A stretch of 64,000 nucleotides of DNA from Dioscorea cayenensis subsp. rotundata. Taxonomy: Eukaryota; Streptophyta; Magnoliopsida; Dioscoreales; Dioscoreaceae. Both the position numbers and the translations under genes were made by a program. The notes beneath the pieces were generated by a model. That model was not told the origin of the DNA. It did not search any database and worked only from the letters and a program-made list of their open reading frames with translations. The stretch spans positions 20,599,688 to 20,663,687 of the forward strand of contig NC_052477.1 of the NCBI RefSeq assembly GCF_009730915.1, given 5' to 3'. Positions 35,501 to 49,100 of the stretch are shown piece by piece. Positions within the stretch are counted from its first letter, which is position 1; each line of letters starts with the position of its first letter.

Positions 35501-36207
35501 AGAAAATCTTATAACTTGAACAATTCTCGATTAGTATTTTTATAATTATATTCATGTAACTTGTATAGGTTTCTCATGGGAAAAATGTGTCAGAAGAAAT
35601 TAAATTTCTTGCATAAGGTCCAAATAGGATTGTTAAGAGATATAAAGGACTCATCATTAATGGCTTTCGATTCCATACTAAATCTCAAGAAAGATTTAGG
35701 CAAACTCAAAATTCTGGATGTCTTGTTACTTCTTCAACTATGAGTTATGCCAGTGCTAGGGATGTTAATCCATTGGAAGGAAATGTTGACTACTATGGGG
35801 TGCTAAATGATATAATTAAGTTAGATTACTTCAACAAATTCAAGGTTGTGTTATTTCGTTGTTATTGGGCTGATGTGAATAATAGTAGGGGGCTCAAGAA
35901 AGATAGGTACGGATTTACAACGGTAAATTTCTCTTTCACAATTCACACTGGCAAACATATCCTCGATGAGCCTTATGTGTTTTCATCACAAGTGAAGGAA
36001 GTTTTTTATTCTGAAGATCCCAAAGAACCTGGTTGGTTTGTTGTGATACGTAATCAACCAAGAGAAGTGTATGACATGGGTGATGAAATAACAGATGATG
36101 GACCTCGGACTGGATGTTTCCCTTCCTCTGAAGAGAGTGTCTCCAATGATAATGATGATGGTCAATGGGCCCATGTAGATGTTGACAAGGACATTTACGA
36201 GTTTTGA
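32592..36207 (+). pseudogene. TNP2-family CACTA transposase relic
   Basis: Recognisable TNP2 order: FPCVKCVN and GYTCWFLHGE near the start, then LLRDAF, CMLYWEHNEGQQSCHVCGHS (33220-33300), RHPADAEAWKSFDARYPDFA (33475-33535), NLPLWIGMKQ, CYMAHRRWLEHNHPY (33960-34005) and LPYWQHNLLRHNLDVMHNEK (34280-34340). Downstream blocks resemble DUF4218 (35036-35317) and DUF4216 (35740-36207). In-frame stops (for example 33391, 33470 and 34454) and frame changes show it is dead or was spliced with later decay. The 5' end is lost in the gap. Confidence 0.92.
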
Positions 36208-36452
36208 CACTTAGCAATGTCTTATACCAATTGTAATGACTTTACTTGATCTTTAAGGTAAGCAATATCTTGTTAGTAATGTCTTCTCCATACTGCGTTT
36301 CATTACTGTAATGTTTTCCTTAAAATATTACGCAAGTGTTGTTTCATAAGTATATTTTCCAAGGGTTGCATTCTTATAAATGGGAAATTGTGGTATATAT
36401 ATAATAGCATTAGTTTACTTTCTAGTGTACAATAACCTTGGTAATAAATATT

Positions 36453-36490
<38 letters not shown>

Positions 36491-36585
36491 TTGATATATG
36501 ATTATCTTAGATATACAATAATGCTAGAAATTGGTTGTCATCTTGATTTACTTCTGGTTCTCAAATTATTGGTGTGACATGCCAG

Positions 36586-36657
36586 GGTTTTCATACTTGT
36601 GTTGGTTTTGGTGGGGAACGACAAACTCCTAATTGGTATACGGATCATGGTATCGAG
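36586..36657 (+). pseudogene. captured exon of chloroplast-type monodehydroascorbate reductase
   Basis: A 72-bp open segment encodes 24 residues beginning GFHTCVGFGGERQTPNWY and ending HGIE. It is bounded by CCAG (acceptor) and GAG|GTATAT (donor), and both junctions fall in phase 0. The sequence matches the segment after ARLP in plastid/mitochondrial MDHAR proteins (GFHTCVGGGGERQTPEWY in my memory of the Arabidopsis AT1G63940 type). I do not find the neighbouring exons in the next kilobases. It lies 380 bp downstream of the TNP2 relic inside the CACTA element, so transposon capture of a gene fragment is the likely explanation. Confidence 0.75.
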
Positions 36658-36659
36658 GT

Positions 36660-39600
36660 ATATAGTTGCCATAATTTTCACTTTCTTGTTTATATTATGA
36701 TATGGTAATTTGACGTTGGATTCAATTTGTTCTAATTGTTGTTGGTTTATAGAAATTTGTTATCTGTCTATTGATTGCCATTTCTTGGATTAAAATTATG
36801 CCTATTTTACATGCTACGAGTAATTATCTTAGCTAGTCTAGCTAATGTAGCATTTAGGGTGTATAATAATTATGCAATTTTTTAACTATGATGATTTCGA
36901 ATGGACTTCCATAGCTTTATATTACTCTGCCATTAATTGATCTTTTCATGAAATAAACTGAGAAAGAATTTGGAATGCTTCGTTATATTTATTTGAAGGA
37001 AGATGAACATTTATGAGGTTTGGGTTGTTAGTGGAAACCAGAATGTTATTTGTCACCAATGTAAAGGGATTGATTATCATATTTCAAGGGTTCTTTTACA
37101 TGTAGTCCTCTATAAACCCTAAAGAAATCCCAGACTCATGACTTCTATACAGCTATATCAACAAGTAATGCCAATTCCTAACCTTCTATGTTTTTAGTCT
37201 CAACCATTTCTCATTATATGTAAATTCCCATTAACCACAATCCTTTTATGCTAAAACATTTTAGAGTATGTTATGTGGTTGATATCCTATGTTGAATTTG
37301 AACTTAATAAAGAAGGAATATGGTTGCTGAACTATTTCATGATTCTTGGTTTGGAGTCTTTGGACACTTAAAACATGACTGAAAGTTTTCAATTTTTTTC
37401 ATCTACTCTAGACATTCCTCATCTCATCTTTCTTTTTTTCTTTTCGCATGTGTTGGGCACTCATGTTTGTGTACATGAAATTTCACTTTTCATTTTGTGT
37501 CTTTAGACTATTAAGCGGGGATCAAGAAAAATAATTGCTAGGCTTTGTTAGATGATACATCAAATTGATTGTGTTTTCCATTGACTGAAGATTCAGTTTA
37601 TAATATAGTTATTTTATAGTTGTCCCTAAATTAGTCCACTTTTGGTTAGTAAGAAAGACTAAGAGCAATCTCGACTTGAGTGGTCCAAAGCTACCTTGAG
37701 CTTGCAATTGGCTTGAGTCATTTCAAAACCAGATGAAGCTCAAGTTGAGCCCAAGTAACTTAGTTCGAGCTTAGTTCTTTTACTTTCAAACTGATAGGGT
37801 TCACATTTAACTTGAGCTATTCGAGCTGAGCTGTTAGTGAATAGTTTGTGTTTATTTAATAGCCACACTAGCACATGTGACATTGCCATTTGGTTGTTGA
37901 TAAATATAGGAAGGTCTTCTTTTTATCGTTAACAGTGTTTGGAAATTGTGTAAGGTCTTTAAACAACACCATTTACTTAGGTCTTCTTTTACATTTTCAT
38001 AAGTTTAATCTTGCTTATTTGGTTAAAATTTTGTATGTGGTAAGGAACATGACCTTAAACAGCTGCTAGTTGTTTTGACCAGGATCAATAGGACCACGAA
38101 TCCTTTCTCCACTCCATTGAACCTAAAAGTCATTCTTTAGCCCAATTTATTTAAAAGGCCGAATTTGGAATGAGTCTTTAGAACTTGTGTACATGCTACT
38201 TATTAAACCTCTGTGCTACCTATATTGCCTCCGATTCCTTTGAATTCAAAAAGCTTTGTTTGACAGAATTATATTGACTAATAACTTTCGTTAGTCTTAT
38301 TACAAATCCTGTTCTTTCCCTTTGCATAAAGCATATTAGTCACAAGGAAGTCTGTAGAGTGTTTTCTTGGAAAATTTATATTTATGCTTTTTGATTATCA
38401 GCTCACTTTGATTCAAGAGAAGGTTGAAGAGATAGAAAAGGCTTGTTTCAAATTTGCAGAAGAGGAGTGAGGTAACTATGTTCTGCTTTGTAAATGAGAC
38501 TTATCTCCTAAACAATTTCTTCTATATATCATCATCTGTAATCAAATAAGAGGAGTGAGGTAATTATGTTCAGCTCACTTGGACTGAATCTAAGTGATAC
38601 CATGCTTGTGTCTCTTGTCTCCCATAATCCCATCTATTAACTGTTCATAAACTAATTAAATATGCACCCACAAAACTGTTCCATATATCTCTTTAGTTAA
38701 TTACCTTCTCTTTGTTCCACTTCTTGTCTTGTCTCCCTTTGATTCTTGCATGCCCACGTCCTCCTGTTCCACTGTTATATATAGACATATGTTTATGTAT
38801 GTTTGAGGATTCTGTAAGGCATATGAACATATGTTAATCCTTAATGAAATTATATATTTTAAGCATAGGTTTTGTAGTGTACTTTGTATTGTATTAGTTC
38901 ATAGGTTGCCGACATGACATTGCTTGATGGAGTTGATCTATTGCATGTGCATGGGCTTGTTGGTCACTGGACAAGTTTTAACTAGTTGTAAAGCTACCAA
39001 ACTTTCATCTTAACTTACGTTATCTTCTCCTTTCTTTAAGTTAACTTAATTAAAGCAATGTGTTTTTAATTTTGTTCTACTATATCCCATGTGTCTCCTC
39101 TAGCTACTGCGAAAGAAGGGAATGCCACAAGTATTAAAAAAAAAGAAAATTATTGATCCACTTTATAAAGACTCTGTGTTCTCCTGCACTTTGGGAAAGA
39201 ATTAGCCATAGGGCTCATTCAATATATATTCAGATGGTGACTAGTTTTAAGGACTTAATTAAATGGATCCAAACTAATATATTATGCTGCAAATCCCCTT
39301 TTCACAGCTGTTTATCATCTTACATCACATGCAACTCAGCCATTTCAATGCTGCAAATCCCCTATCCTTATAAAATAAAAGAGTTTGTATTTCGTCTTCC
39401 TCTCAAATCATAAGTCATAAATGATAAATCAAGTAGTTGAATTGTTTATTTATCCACACCTCCTGACAATAAATAAATAAAGGAGCAGGTTCTTGCCGCT
39501 ACATAGGGGCTACCGATTTATCATGAATTATATATCTTGCAAATTAAAGCATTCAAACAGTGTGCAAGATTTGCATAAGTTGATGGGAGATCAAGCTCAG

Positions 39601-41685
39601 TGTACATCAACATGCATTAGAATCCAAAGTCAAGATTTGTATATATATGCATATATTTCATAAAAAGATTGTGTTCTGTTGTCCCTTTGCTTTCTGGCCA
39701 AACTTTTTAAAAGTAGGGCTGCTTACTTACCAAGCTTGCACAGGAATGTGAAGCCAAATGCGAAGGACTTTAGAGTTTATTTTTGCATGGAAAGTCTTGT
39801 ATATATGAGAACATAACCTTCCCACATTGTTGGAGCCCACCATGATAACAACTTGGTTTAACTATGTCTATTTGCACGTGTGGACATTGACAATTAGCTA
39901 GTACTTTATTAATCACTTAATTCTGATTTAAGTGAGTTGATAAGTTGTTAATTCTGATTAATTAGTTGAAGATTGAGAGATGGACATGTACTTTTGTTCA
40001 ATTATTTTCTCATATTTGGTTGCAGATATATATATACGTCTTTATCTTCATGTGGCCTAGTAGGTGGTGTAGGTATATCTAGGTAATAAGGTATAACAGG
40101 GAAATATAATTAATGCTATCGATATCTGAGCGGAAAGAACTTGCATATATGTAGGTCGGCAGCCCCTATGTACCTTACAATTCATGCATGATAAATAAAC
40201 TTACAAGTTGCAAATATAATTTAAGTCAAAGATCATGAATTCCAAATGAACTTACAAGTTGCAATGAAGATTGAATTGAATGAATCTATTATTCTTGTGC
40301 AAACTTTATTGTTTGTTGGAGATGAATATTAATTTCATTCTTGCTTTCTCTTCTTAGGTTGAAAGAAGATCAATATTCAGTGGGTAATTCCCATCAGGAT
40401 CTACTGCTGCTGCAACCAGCCAGTGCAAGTATTTTAGTACCTCATAAATTTTAGGATAATTATTACAGCCTTGTGTTATGATCCTCGTTAATTGAATTAT
40501 CCAGTAAACAGGTTGTAGCTTTACCACCCAAATTTAGAGAATTTAACTCTTCAGATTGTATGCAATTTGTTGATCAAAGCAATTGAAGCTCAGGTAATGT
40601 TCTTCCATCCTAACATGATCAGCTAAATATAGATGCAAATAGCTGACAAAGAATTTGAGATGCAAACCTATATCAAATCATTTGAGATGCAAACCTATAT
40701 CAAATTATAGGACAAAGAGTGAGAAAGACAAACAATGAATGGATATTAAAAAAAGGAAGATATGCTTTTGTTGTAGCCAATGCAAATGTTCACATCATTT
40801 TGAAAGATTTATTATTGCCTTTGCAGCAGTTGTGCAGTTTTGCAACAAGAAGACATTGATCATCCCAAGCTCAATCTTTGTAAAAAGGACAAGGTATCCA
40901 GCTTTCTCTATAAATTATCTTTGTTTTTTTTACTCATAGAATTGGGCTGCATAAATTTGAGATTTCATTTTTTTGTAATTTGTTTGTGTCCGTTCAATCT
41001 GTTCAGCAGTCTCTATATTGTTGCATATACCACAGTATAGGATGATCCATTCCATCGCAAACTGAAGTATGATATTTTAGGCTGCACAATTTTATAGATG
41101 GTTGATTGCATCGCATATTTAATTTATATCACAAACTGATATCTGAAACGCGATTTCTTTCCATAGGTTGATTGCATTACATATTTAACTTATATTCATC
41201 AAAACATGTTCACATATCTGCATCTTAACTGCATATAGTTTTAAATACCAATAAATGAGCTTGAATTTCTTTAGTGGATTAATTATATTATTTATGTTTC
41301 AATTAATTCATCAAAAATCCTTTCACTAGCTCTGCATCTTAACTCGAAAGCATATTAATCGAAGCTGTGAGTCGCTTATAAGCATGATTAAATCTGAAAT
41401 GCTTGAACTATTAATGGAACTACAAATTCTTTTAGAAAATTGATTATAATGCATGATCTTAATTTGGAAACATACTAAATCGAATCTGCAATTTGCTTAC
41501 ACTCCAGCATCAAATAAAATTGAATTTCCATTTTCTTTTAATCAAGTCTTCAGATGAAGTCTTAAAACAGTGAAATTATGATCGATCCATCACAAACTAG
41601 CAACCATGAACACACAAACATTAAAAACTAGAAATCCCTCTCTATATACTTTCTTAATATATTAACTTATTTTGAACTTTTTAAC
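36660..41685. other. CACTA interior without recognised genes
   Basis: AT-rich, intron-like sequence. It holds one more exon-like segment near 38401-38469 (after TATCAG; LTLIQEKVEEIEKACFKFAEEE region, stop TGA) whose source I do not recognise. A TA microsatellite lies just upstream at 36452-36492. A 27-bp GAGGAGTGAGGTAAxTATGTTC motif is repeated at about 38463 and 38552. Captured host DNA is plausible but unproven. Confidence 0.4.
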
Positions 41686-43638
41686 ATGTTTTTTGTTTAT
41701 ATGTTAAAATTAAAGTGTATGAAAATGGCTGTGTCTGATTCTGCTACAAATAGTGCTCCAAATAATGCTACTAGGTGTAACACTAGTGTGGGTGCTAGAA
41801 TGAGCAACACTTGCAACTCCAATCCATCAGTCCTTCTTGGTTCTAACAGATCCGCTCCAACACTTGATGTTGCTCCTCACTGCTCAGTTCCATCATCTTC
41901 AGTTGATTCAAATCATAATGAACAAGAGGCAGACCAAAAACAATATTTCCAGATTAGAGAACGTTCCCGCAGTTAATGAAGCATAAAATTTAAATGCAGG
42001 TTAATTACATATCTTCAATTTTAATCATAGTTTATTATATTTGCATTAATGTTCTAATTTCCACTGATATGTAAATTATTGTAGTTGATAGAAATGGATA
42101 GCAAAAAAAAAGAGGCCAAACAACTTTGAAGGAGTTGTGGTAATTACCACCAGAAGAGAGGATTGTGGTGAGTGCAAATCATTTGGGACAACCAATTGGG
42201 CCCGAAGCACAATTATTAGCGGGATTTCTTGGCATGCTTGCTCGAACTGGTCAACAAATTGGCCTCCATTATGAGAGTTGGCATAAAGTTCCAAAAACAT
42301 TGAAGGATGAATTGTTCAAATTTATTGAGGTAATGCAAATGTTGTTTCTATAAATATATAAACATCAAGTTAGATTAATAAACTAAATTGTTTATAATGT
42401 CTTCATATAGTTACGATTTGCTCTTCGAATTTCGAAAGAGTATGTGCTAAAGTCTTTGGGGAAGAAATGGAGAGATTACAAGCATGATTTGAAAAAGAGT
42501 CATTTCAAACGAGAAGATGGTTTGCAAGCAAACAAAGATAAACATCCAAATGCAACCATTCGATGGCAATGGGACCAATTAGTCGATTTTTAGTATTCAA
42601 GTAAAGGAGAGGTCTGTATAGTTATTTTACTTACTTTATTGAAATTATCATATCTTTATTAGTTCTAAGTTAGTATACATTTCATTATGTAGGATTCAGA
42701 AAGGCTTGGGGTTGCTAGCAGAAAACAACGAAAATATACTCATACCTCTGGATCGAAGAGTTTTGCAAGAAAGGAAAAGGAAATGGTAAGAAAATATATA
42801 TTGAGCATTAAATTGCTACTATGAGTTATAAACGTTGTTTTTACTTTCCTTTGTATTTTAATGATGTCTTAAAGTTAATCTTTTGATGTTTGTGATTTGA
42901 AAATTTTTTTCTAAATACTTGTAGGAGGTTAACAGTGGAAGAAAAGTAGGACGCCTTGAATTTTTTAAAGCAACTCATACCAAAAAGGATGGTTCTCACA
43001 TGAACGTGGAAACTGAACAAATTATGGTAATAATTATGTTTTAAGAATTCCTTAATTCATAATTTGTCTTGAAATATATTATTTCTTTAAAATAAGTTTT
43101 TCAATACATATAGGAGAAAGCAAATGAAAAGTTAGCTGAATGTGAAACAGTAGATGAGGATATGCAAATGGTTGAAACTGAAATTCTGACAGAACTTATT
43201 GGAAAAGAACGATGTGGGCGAGTGAGAGGGGTTGGATTATGTCCAACACCCAAAAGTTATTATGGGGGTACGAGTAGCAGAAATTATACTTCCTCAAGAA
43301 CCCAATCAAGTGATTTTGCTGAGCGATTTCATCAAATGGAACAACAAATGCAACAGATGAAAGAGGAGCGAGACCAAGAACGTGCGCAACATGAGCAAGA
43401 ACATGATCAAGAACGTGCGCAACGTGAGCAAGAACGTGAGCAAGAACGTGAGCAAGAACGTGCTCGATATAATGCTCTTCTTGGGTTTTTACAAAATCGT
43501 TTTCCTGGAGTAACTATCCCTGGAGTTGACATAGCTAGCTCAACTTCTCAGTCACAGGTATTTCGAAAGTGCCAATGTTATTGTGTTTGTATCTATTTTG
43601 TTATAATTTTAAATTCATTGTGGAATATTTTCTTATAG
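41686..43638 (+). pseudogene. Transposase_24 (En/Spm accessory, TNPA-like) relic
   Basis: Several exon-like blocks: a Ser/Asn-rich N-terminal piece (41686-41976); HLGQPIGPEAQLLAGFLGML and HYESWHKVPKTLKDELFKFI (42165-42330); ALRISKEYVLKSLGKKWRDY (42420-42480) ending near a TAG at 42591; a block from 42694; and a C-terminal coiled-coil block (43114-43558) built on the repeated unit EQERE/QERAQ. This is the plant En/Spm accessory protein family that accompanies TNP2 and binds subterminal repeats. Block borders mostly have GT/AG signals. The internal stop and the missing clean N-terminus suggest decay. The extension beyond 43558 is probably intron read-through. Confidence 0.8.
43369..43461 (+). 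repeat. 12-bp coding minisatellite (GAGCAAGAACGT)n
   Basis: Tandem and variant copies of GAGCAAGAACGT encode an E/Q/R-rich coiled coil in the Transposase_24 relic. Confidence 0.85.
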
Positions 43639-43984
43639 TTTTTTTAATTGCAGAATCAGCCTTTTGGAATCAGTAGTGGTTTTGATCATGCTGTGGAGGT
43701 CTTTTATTTATCTTTGTTTTCCAGTTGTACTATGGTTTTATTTGGAGTAAGACAAGAATCACAAACCTATAACTATTTACTAATGTTAGTTACTTTTTAT
43801 TTGCTTTTGTATTATGGTGGAATATCAAAGACGTTTGTGACTTCTAAATGGCTTGAAATTATTGAACATCAACAATTGTGTTTGTGTGATTGTTGGTATC
43901 TTGAATGTTTAATCCAGGTGTTTTACTGGTATTTCTTTTGTAAAAATGCAAAAAAAAAAAAAAATTACAGGAAATCCTATTCAA

Positions 43985-44612
43985 AATCAACTTTAGCGGT
44001 GTTTTTAACGAAAACGCCGGCAATATACAATAGTAATCTGTAAATTTAAATTCCCTAATTTGATGGCGTTCTTGTAAAAAGGCCACTATTTGTAGTGGTG
44101 TTTTATCACATAAAATGCCGTTAAGGCATTAAATAATATTTATAGGTGGGCAAATTTGTGGCGTTTTTTGCTGTGAACACCATTATTTTTAGCGACGTTT
44201 ATTGTTAAAACGCCACTCTATTGGTGGCGTTCATGAATAAAACGCCACTAAATTTGTGGCGTGTTTACAGAAAAATGCTACCTGGCTAGCGGCGTTTAAT
44301 AATTCCCACCCAGCCTTTTGCCGGCATTTTTTAAAATAATCGCCGCCACTATAGCGGCATTCATTTTAAAAAACCATGGGCATTTTTCTGCCTTACAGTG
44401 ACCTTCATCGCCATATTCAAGCGGCATTTATTTAATAAACGCCACTGACATGGCGGCGTTTTATTACGAAAAACACCGCTAAATTACCGATGTTTACTTT
44501 AGCGGCACTAGTCGCGGCGTTTTCCAAATGTGTCGAGAGATATATTAGCGGCATTTAAAAACACCGCTAAAGGCCGTAAAAAACGCCGCTGATAGCCTTA
44601 TATGGTATAGTG
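43985..44612. repeat. CACTA 3' subterminal repeat array and terminus
   Basis: About twenty direct and inverted variants of (A/T)GCGGCGTTTT / AAAACGCCGCTA occur in 600 bp, ending in the CACTA terminus at 44612. Such arrays are the binding platform of the accessory transposase in En/Spm elements. The bases after 44612 begin AGT, a possible 3-bp target duplication that cannot be checked. Confidence 0.88.
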
Positions 44613-44949
44613 AGTATATATCCTTATCCTTTTATCTATAAGTTATATGATATTTTTGGTCAATAGAATAGCATGTTTGATGGTATTAATATTTATAATC
44701 TGACATATCTTGTAAACCATGGTTTAGATTAAGGGAGTCTCATAAATAATGGGAAAAGAAATAGATGATTTATATCCAGGATATGATTGGGCTATAGATT
44801 TTGAAGAATTACCAGAAGAAATAGATGATGTTATATTTTTAATGAAATGTAGATATAAGTATAAAGATTATCTAATGAAACCACACTATAGGATAATTGA
44901 GTCCAATAAAAATTATTATGTAGAAAAATTATATAATGAAGAAGAAGAA

Positions 44950-44980
<31 letters not shown>

Positions 44981-46110
44981 AATATTAAGATTTAGTAAAA
45001 TAGTTAGAACAAATAAATTTAGATGAATTACTTATGAATATAGAATCATCCAGAGCATCTAATAACAATAGTGGAAATGACTTTAACTTCTACAGAACGA
45101 ACTAGTAGAACAACCCTAGCCACTTCAAGCTCATTCTAGTTATGAATTTACCTCTTGTCCTAAACAAACCTATACCAAAAAGAGAGGTAGACCTGATCCT
45201 TTTAGAAGTAGTTAATAGAATGCCTAAGTAGAATAATGAAGAAGTATGTTAATACTTAGTGTAGTACATTCCAAGAAATGGCCAGAACTAATTCATAGAT
45301 TGGAAGAAGATGCTGTAAAAGCAATAGAAAGAATATTTCATACTTTAGATAATATTAGTATCACTAGTTTTATAGAAAATTTGTTGGGAACAACAGCAAG
45401 AGAACTTTTAAATAGTTGAAAAATAAATTATCCAGCAGAATATCATAATATGATAGATATGGTTGATAATTGATATAATATCACCAGTCAAATTAGACAA
45501 ATAATCTTAGGAACTAATGCATCCAGAGGTGATACTTTATTAAAAGATTTAGCTTCCTGAGACCTAGATAGATTACAAATTAGTAGTTTTAATGAGTTAG
45601 TTAAGTTTAGTCAAGCATATCTGACCTTATCAACAAAGATAGGAAAAACATTTAGTAATAATAAATTAACTAAAAGATGGCTTAATAAACTCCCAAGACT
45701 TTTAGGAGATATTATCTATAAATCATGGGTAGAAAAAGAACATGAGAACTTAATAGGAATAGGACTAACAATTTTATTCACATTTAATCATTTGAAAGAG
45801 AAATGCTTAGAAGCAGAGGCAACCAGACAAATAACTAGTTACAATTACTGTAATCAGATATATATATATATATCCCTTCTATACATAAGGAATATAAGAA
45901 AAGTAAAAAGTTAAAAAGTACTTACTATAACAAAGGTAGACCTAAGGTAAATCATGTTAAACAATTTAAACAACATAAACCACCTAGAAAATCTAAATGT
46001 TATATATGTGGGGTAGAAGGACATTGTCCTAAAGAATGTAAAAGTGATAAGATTAAAAAGGAAAGACTCAATATGTATCAAGAATTAGAGTTAGCAAAAG
46101 AAATCGATAT

Positions 46111-49100
46111 TGTAATACCCGAACCTTTTGGATACATGTAGAAAATTCTATTCATGGTATTATTACAGTTACAGTAAGATTTTTCTACAGAGCAATTTTG
46201 TTGAGGAACCCCAAGTACAAAAAGCAAGGACCTAAGTGTGAAAGATTCTAGAAGATTTTGGATTCATAAATAATGAGAAAGGATTGGCATGAAATGTTTC
46301 TGGGAACCAAGGACTAGAAGGTAAGGCGGCAGGGATTGTTTTGTAATACTTTGTTATAATCCAGGGACCGTTAGATAGTTGTAAGGACCTTTTTGAAATA
46401 TTATTTTTTGATTTAGAGACCATTGGTGACTTTTTCAGGGACCTTTTTGTAAGGAATTTTATTTTTAGGACTGACCGTGAATTATGGCAGATATTTAAGT
46501 TTAGAGATAAGGTTGGAAAGTTATGATTTTTTTGTTTTTCTTCATCTTTTTCATCTGCTACAGTAACCCGAGAGAAGATGAAGCTCTTTTCTTCTTCATC
46601 ATCATTAAGAGCTTCAAACCAATGAAAGAAGAAGGAATGGAAAAGAAAGAGAAAGAAGAAGGAGCTTGGAGGTTTTGAGAGAAGAAAAAGCTTGGTGTTT
46701 GATTGGTAAGGGTTATAAATAATTTTGTTTTAAGATGTATGGGTGCATGTTTGTATGTTTGGGTGATTAAGTTAATGATGATGGTGGTTAAGTTGATCGT
46801 AATGATTAATATGTTGAGGATAATGGTTGGAAGTGTGTTGGTTGAGTTAAATTGGTTTGGTGGAGTTTGTTTGATCAAATCAAGTTAAGTTGGTTGGAAA
46901 TTAAGTGGTTAATTTAATTGATTTGGTTAAATTTGAAATTGGGTTGGATGAGAGTTGTTGTGATTGGGTTTAATTGAATTGATTTTGGTTAGGTAAAGTT
47001 GGTTGAGGTTGATTTGGACTAGGTTGAGATTTTGGGCTAATGACGTTTTGGTGAACCAATTCAAGGAGAATTGGGTTCAGTTGAACCAAACTGGTTTAAG
47101 AGACTTTATATAACAATTGAACTTGGTTCAGTGGAATTGAGATTAGTTCAGGTTGGTTCAGGAGGGTTTAGCTTCAAATTGAGTTGGTTTGAGTGCAATT
47201 GGAGACCAATTTGATTATGCAAGGTCGGGTTTTAACCTGTTGGAGTGAGTAGGCCCAATTAGAGAGTCAGTTATTTGTTTCTTCTATTTTCTTTTGGGTT
47301 TAGTTTCGTAATTAGCCTGTATTTATTCATTTTATTCCATAATCCTGTTAGGTGTTGTTCAGGCTTTGGAGGAAATTCCAGGTGCCCAAGGGGGACCAAG
47401 TGGCGAAACATCTTCGAAGAGGAAGGAAATCGCCGACCAGTATGCACGTCTCCATGCGAGACGACATGTTCAGTGAGTGGGAGCGCACAATTCTAATTGA
47501 GTATCGAAAATGTTTTATTTGCTTCTGAAATGGTTTCCCTAGCTTTATTATATTTTAAATTACTGTTTCGTGGGTTAAAATAAAGTGAAGATGACCACTA
47601 GAGACTATGGGTTACCTAGATGACTTGTGGTTTATTCTCTGAAAATCATGAGAAAGATTACTGAGGATGTAGTTGTGTTAGTTGAGATTAAACTTGAGGA
47701 CATGCATGCTTGGTGGATGAATGGGAATTGTTGATTATTACAATGAGTTCATCGAGCTTAATTGTAATAAGGGAAATTGATAATGTATGTTTCAATGGAT
47801 GATTTAATCTCTCTAGTGATGTATAACTTCTAAAGTTTTGAAGCATGATGTGATAAATATGGTACATGTAACTTGATGGAACTTTAAATGCTAAGGTATA
47901 TAACTACAACAATACATTGGAATTGGAATGACTTGTGGAACTTTCTTTATGCATGATTTTGAGTGGCCAGTGAGGTTGATGCTAATATTTTATTTGCAAT
48001 ATTTGAGAACAATGGATGACATAATTTAACTTATGATGTAGGATTACCAAAGTTGATGAGGTTTGTTCTTGCAAGCATAGTGTAGATTGCTTAATTGTAG
48101 TTTGACCATATTGTGGTATCCATCGAGTGAATGTCAATAATTATGATTATTATTTTAATAGAATTTCTTTAGAATGTTGATGATGAAAAGCTTGAGTTAT
48201 ATGTGACAAGTGTTGGATTGCAAAAATGCATATTCTTGTGAATTTCTAATCATAGTTTGATTTAATCCTCTTAAGTGGAGATAGTCACTTTTGAGTATTT
48301 TGACAATGGGATTATTATAGATGAAGTAAACATTGATGTTGAGGTAATGACACCATGATAAGGATCTAAGATATGGTTGAGTATAAGAAAGAGTTGAATA
48401 GTAAATACTTGTGAAAGCAAATTCATGATGATGTGTAAAGCAGGATTTGATCAATATATATTGGCATGTGTAAATACGTGTGATGAGATGAACACATTTT
48501 CATGATGTTTAAAGAACTTGGATGTTGTGGTTGACTAGAATTTGGGAATTAATCTTGTACTCGAAGGAAAACTTATTGACTGCAGAAAAAGAAAGCCAGA
48601 ATGATCCTAAGTAAATTGAGGTTTAACTAGACCAAAAGCCATGTTGGTTCTGATGACTTTTTATTGTATTTCAAAACTCAAGGTTTCCTTTCTACACTAT
48701 TGACATATACTTCTAGAAATGATTTGTAAAACCTATTTATGAGTATACTTTTGATATTTATGGTTTTGGAAAAGGATTTTTCATTTCAGAATGCCATGTT
48801 CATCTGGATTGTGGATATTATAGTGTATTTAATTTTAGTTGGTGTTTTACTATCTAAAGCAATGTTTCAATCAACTTGAAAGCTTCACGTGTTAAAGAGC
48901 TATTCTTGGCATTTGGACAAAAAATGTTTTTGAACATATTGGCATATCGAGATCGGAATGCTTTATGAAAGTTTATATGCATTGTTATGCTTTTGGCATT
49001 GGCTTTGTGGAAATAATGTTTATTTCCAATATGTGAATGCTTGTCCTGGATAAGGACCCTGTGATATGATTTATACAGATTGTATTATTGCTACGTCTAC

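Larger units (their letters stand above)
32592..44612 (+). mobile_element. CACTA (En/Spm) DNA transposon, 5' end in the gap
   Basis: Contains a TNP2 transposase relic, then a Transposase_24 (En/Spm accessory) relic on the same strand, then a subterminal array of GCGGCGTTTT motifs. It ends at 44612 with GGTATAGTG, which reads CACTATACCATATAAGG on the other strand: a CACTA terminus. The left terminus is not visible. The 5-kb interior between the two transposase genes carries at least one captured host exon. Confidence 0.88.

Noticed and set aside
43648-44043. Plus-strand ORF of 131 codons after the Transposase_24 relic
   Set aside because: It reads through intron-like AT-rich sequence into the subterminal array; no homology is seen.
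46558-46888. ORFs on both strands in solo LTR copy B
   Set aside because: Compositionally biased translation of the TTGG-rich tract; LTRs do not encode proteins.
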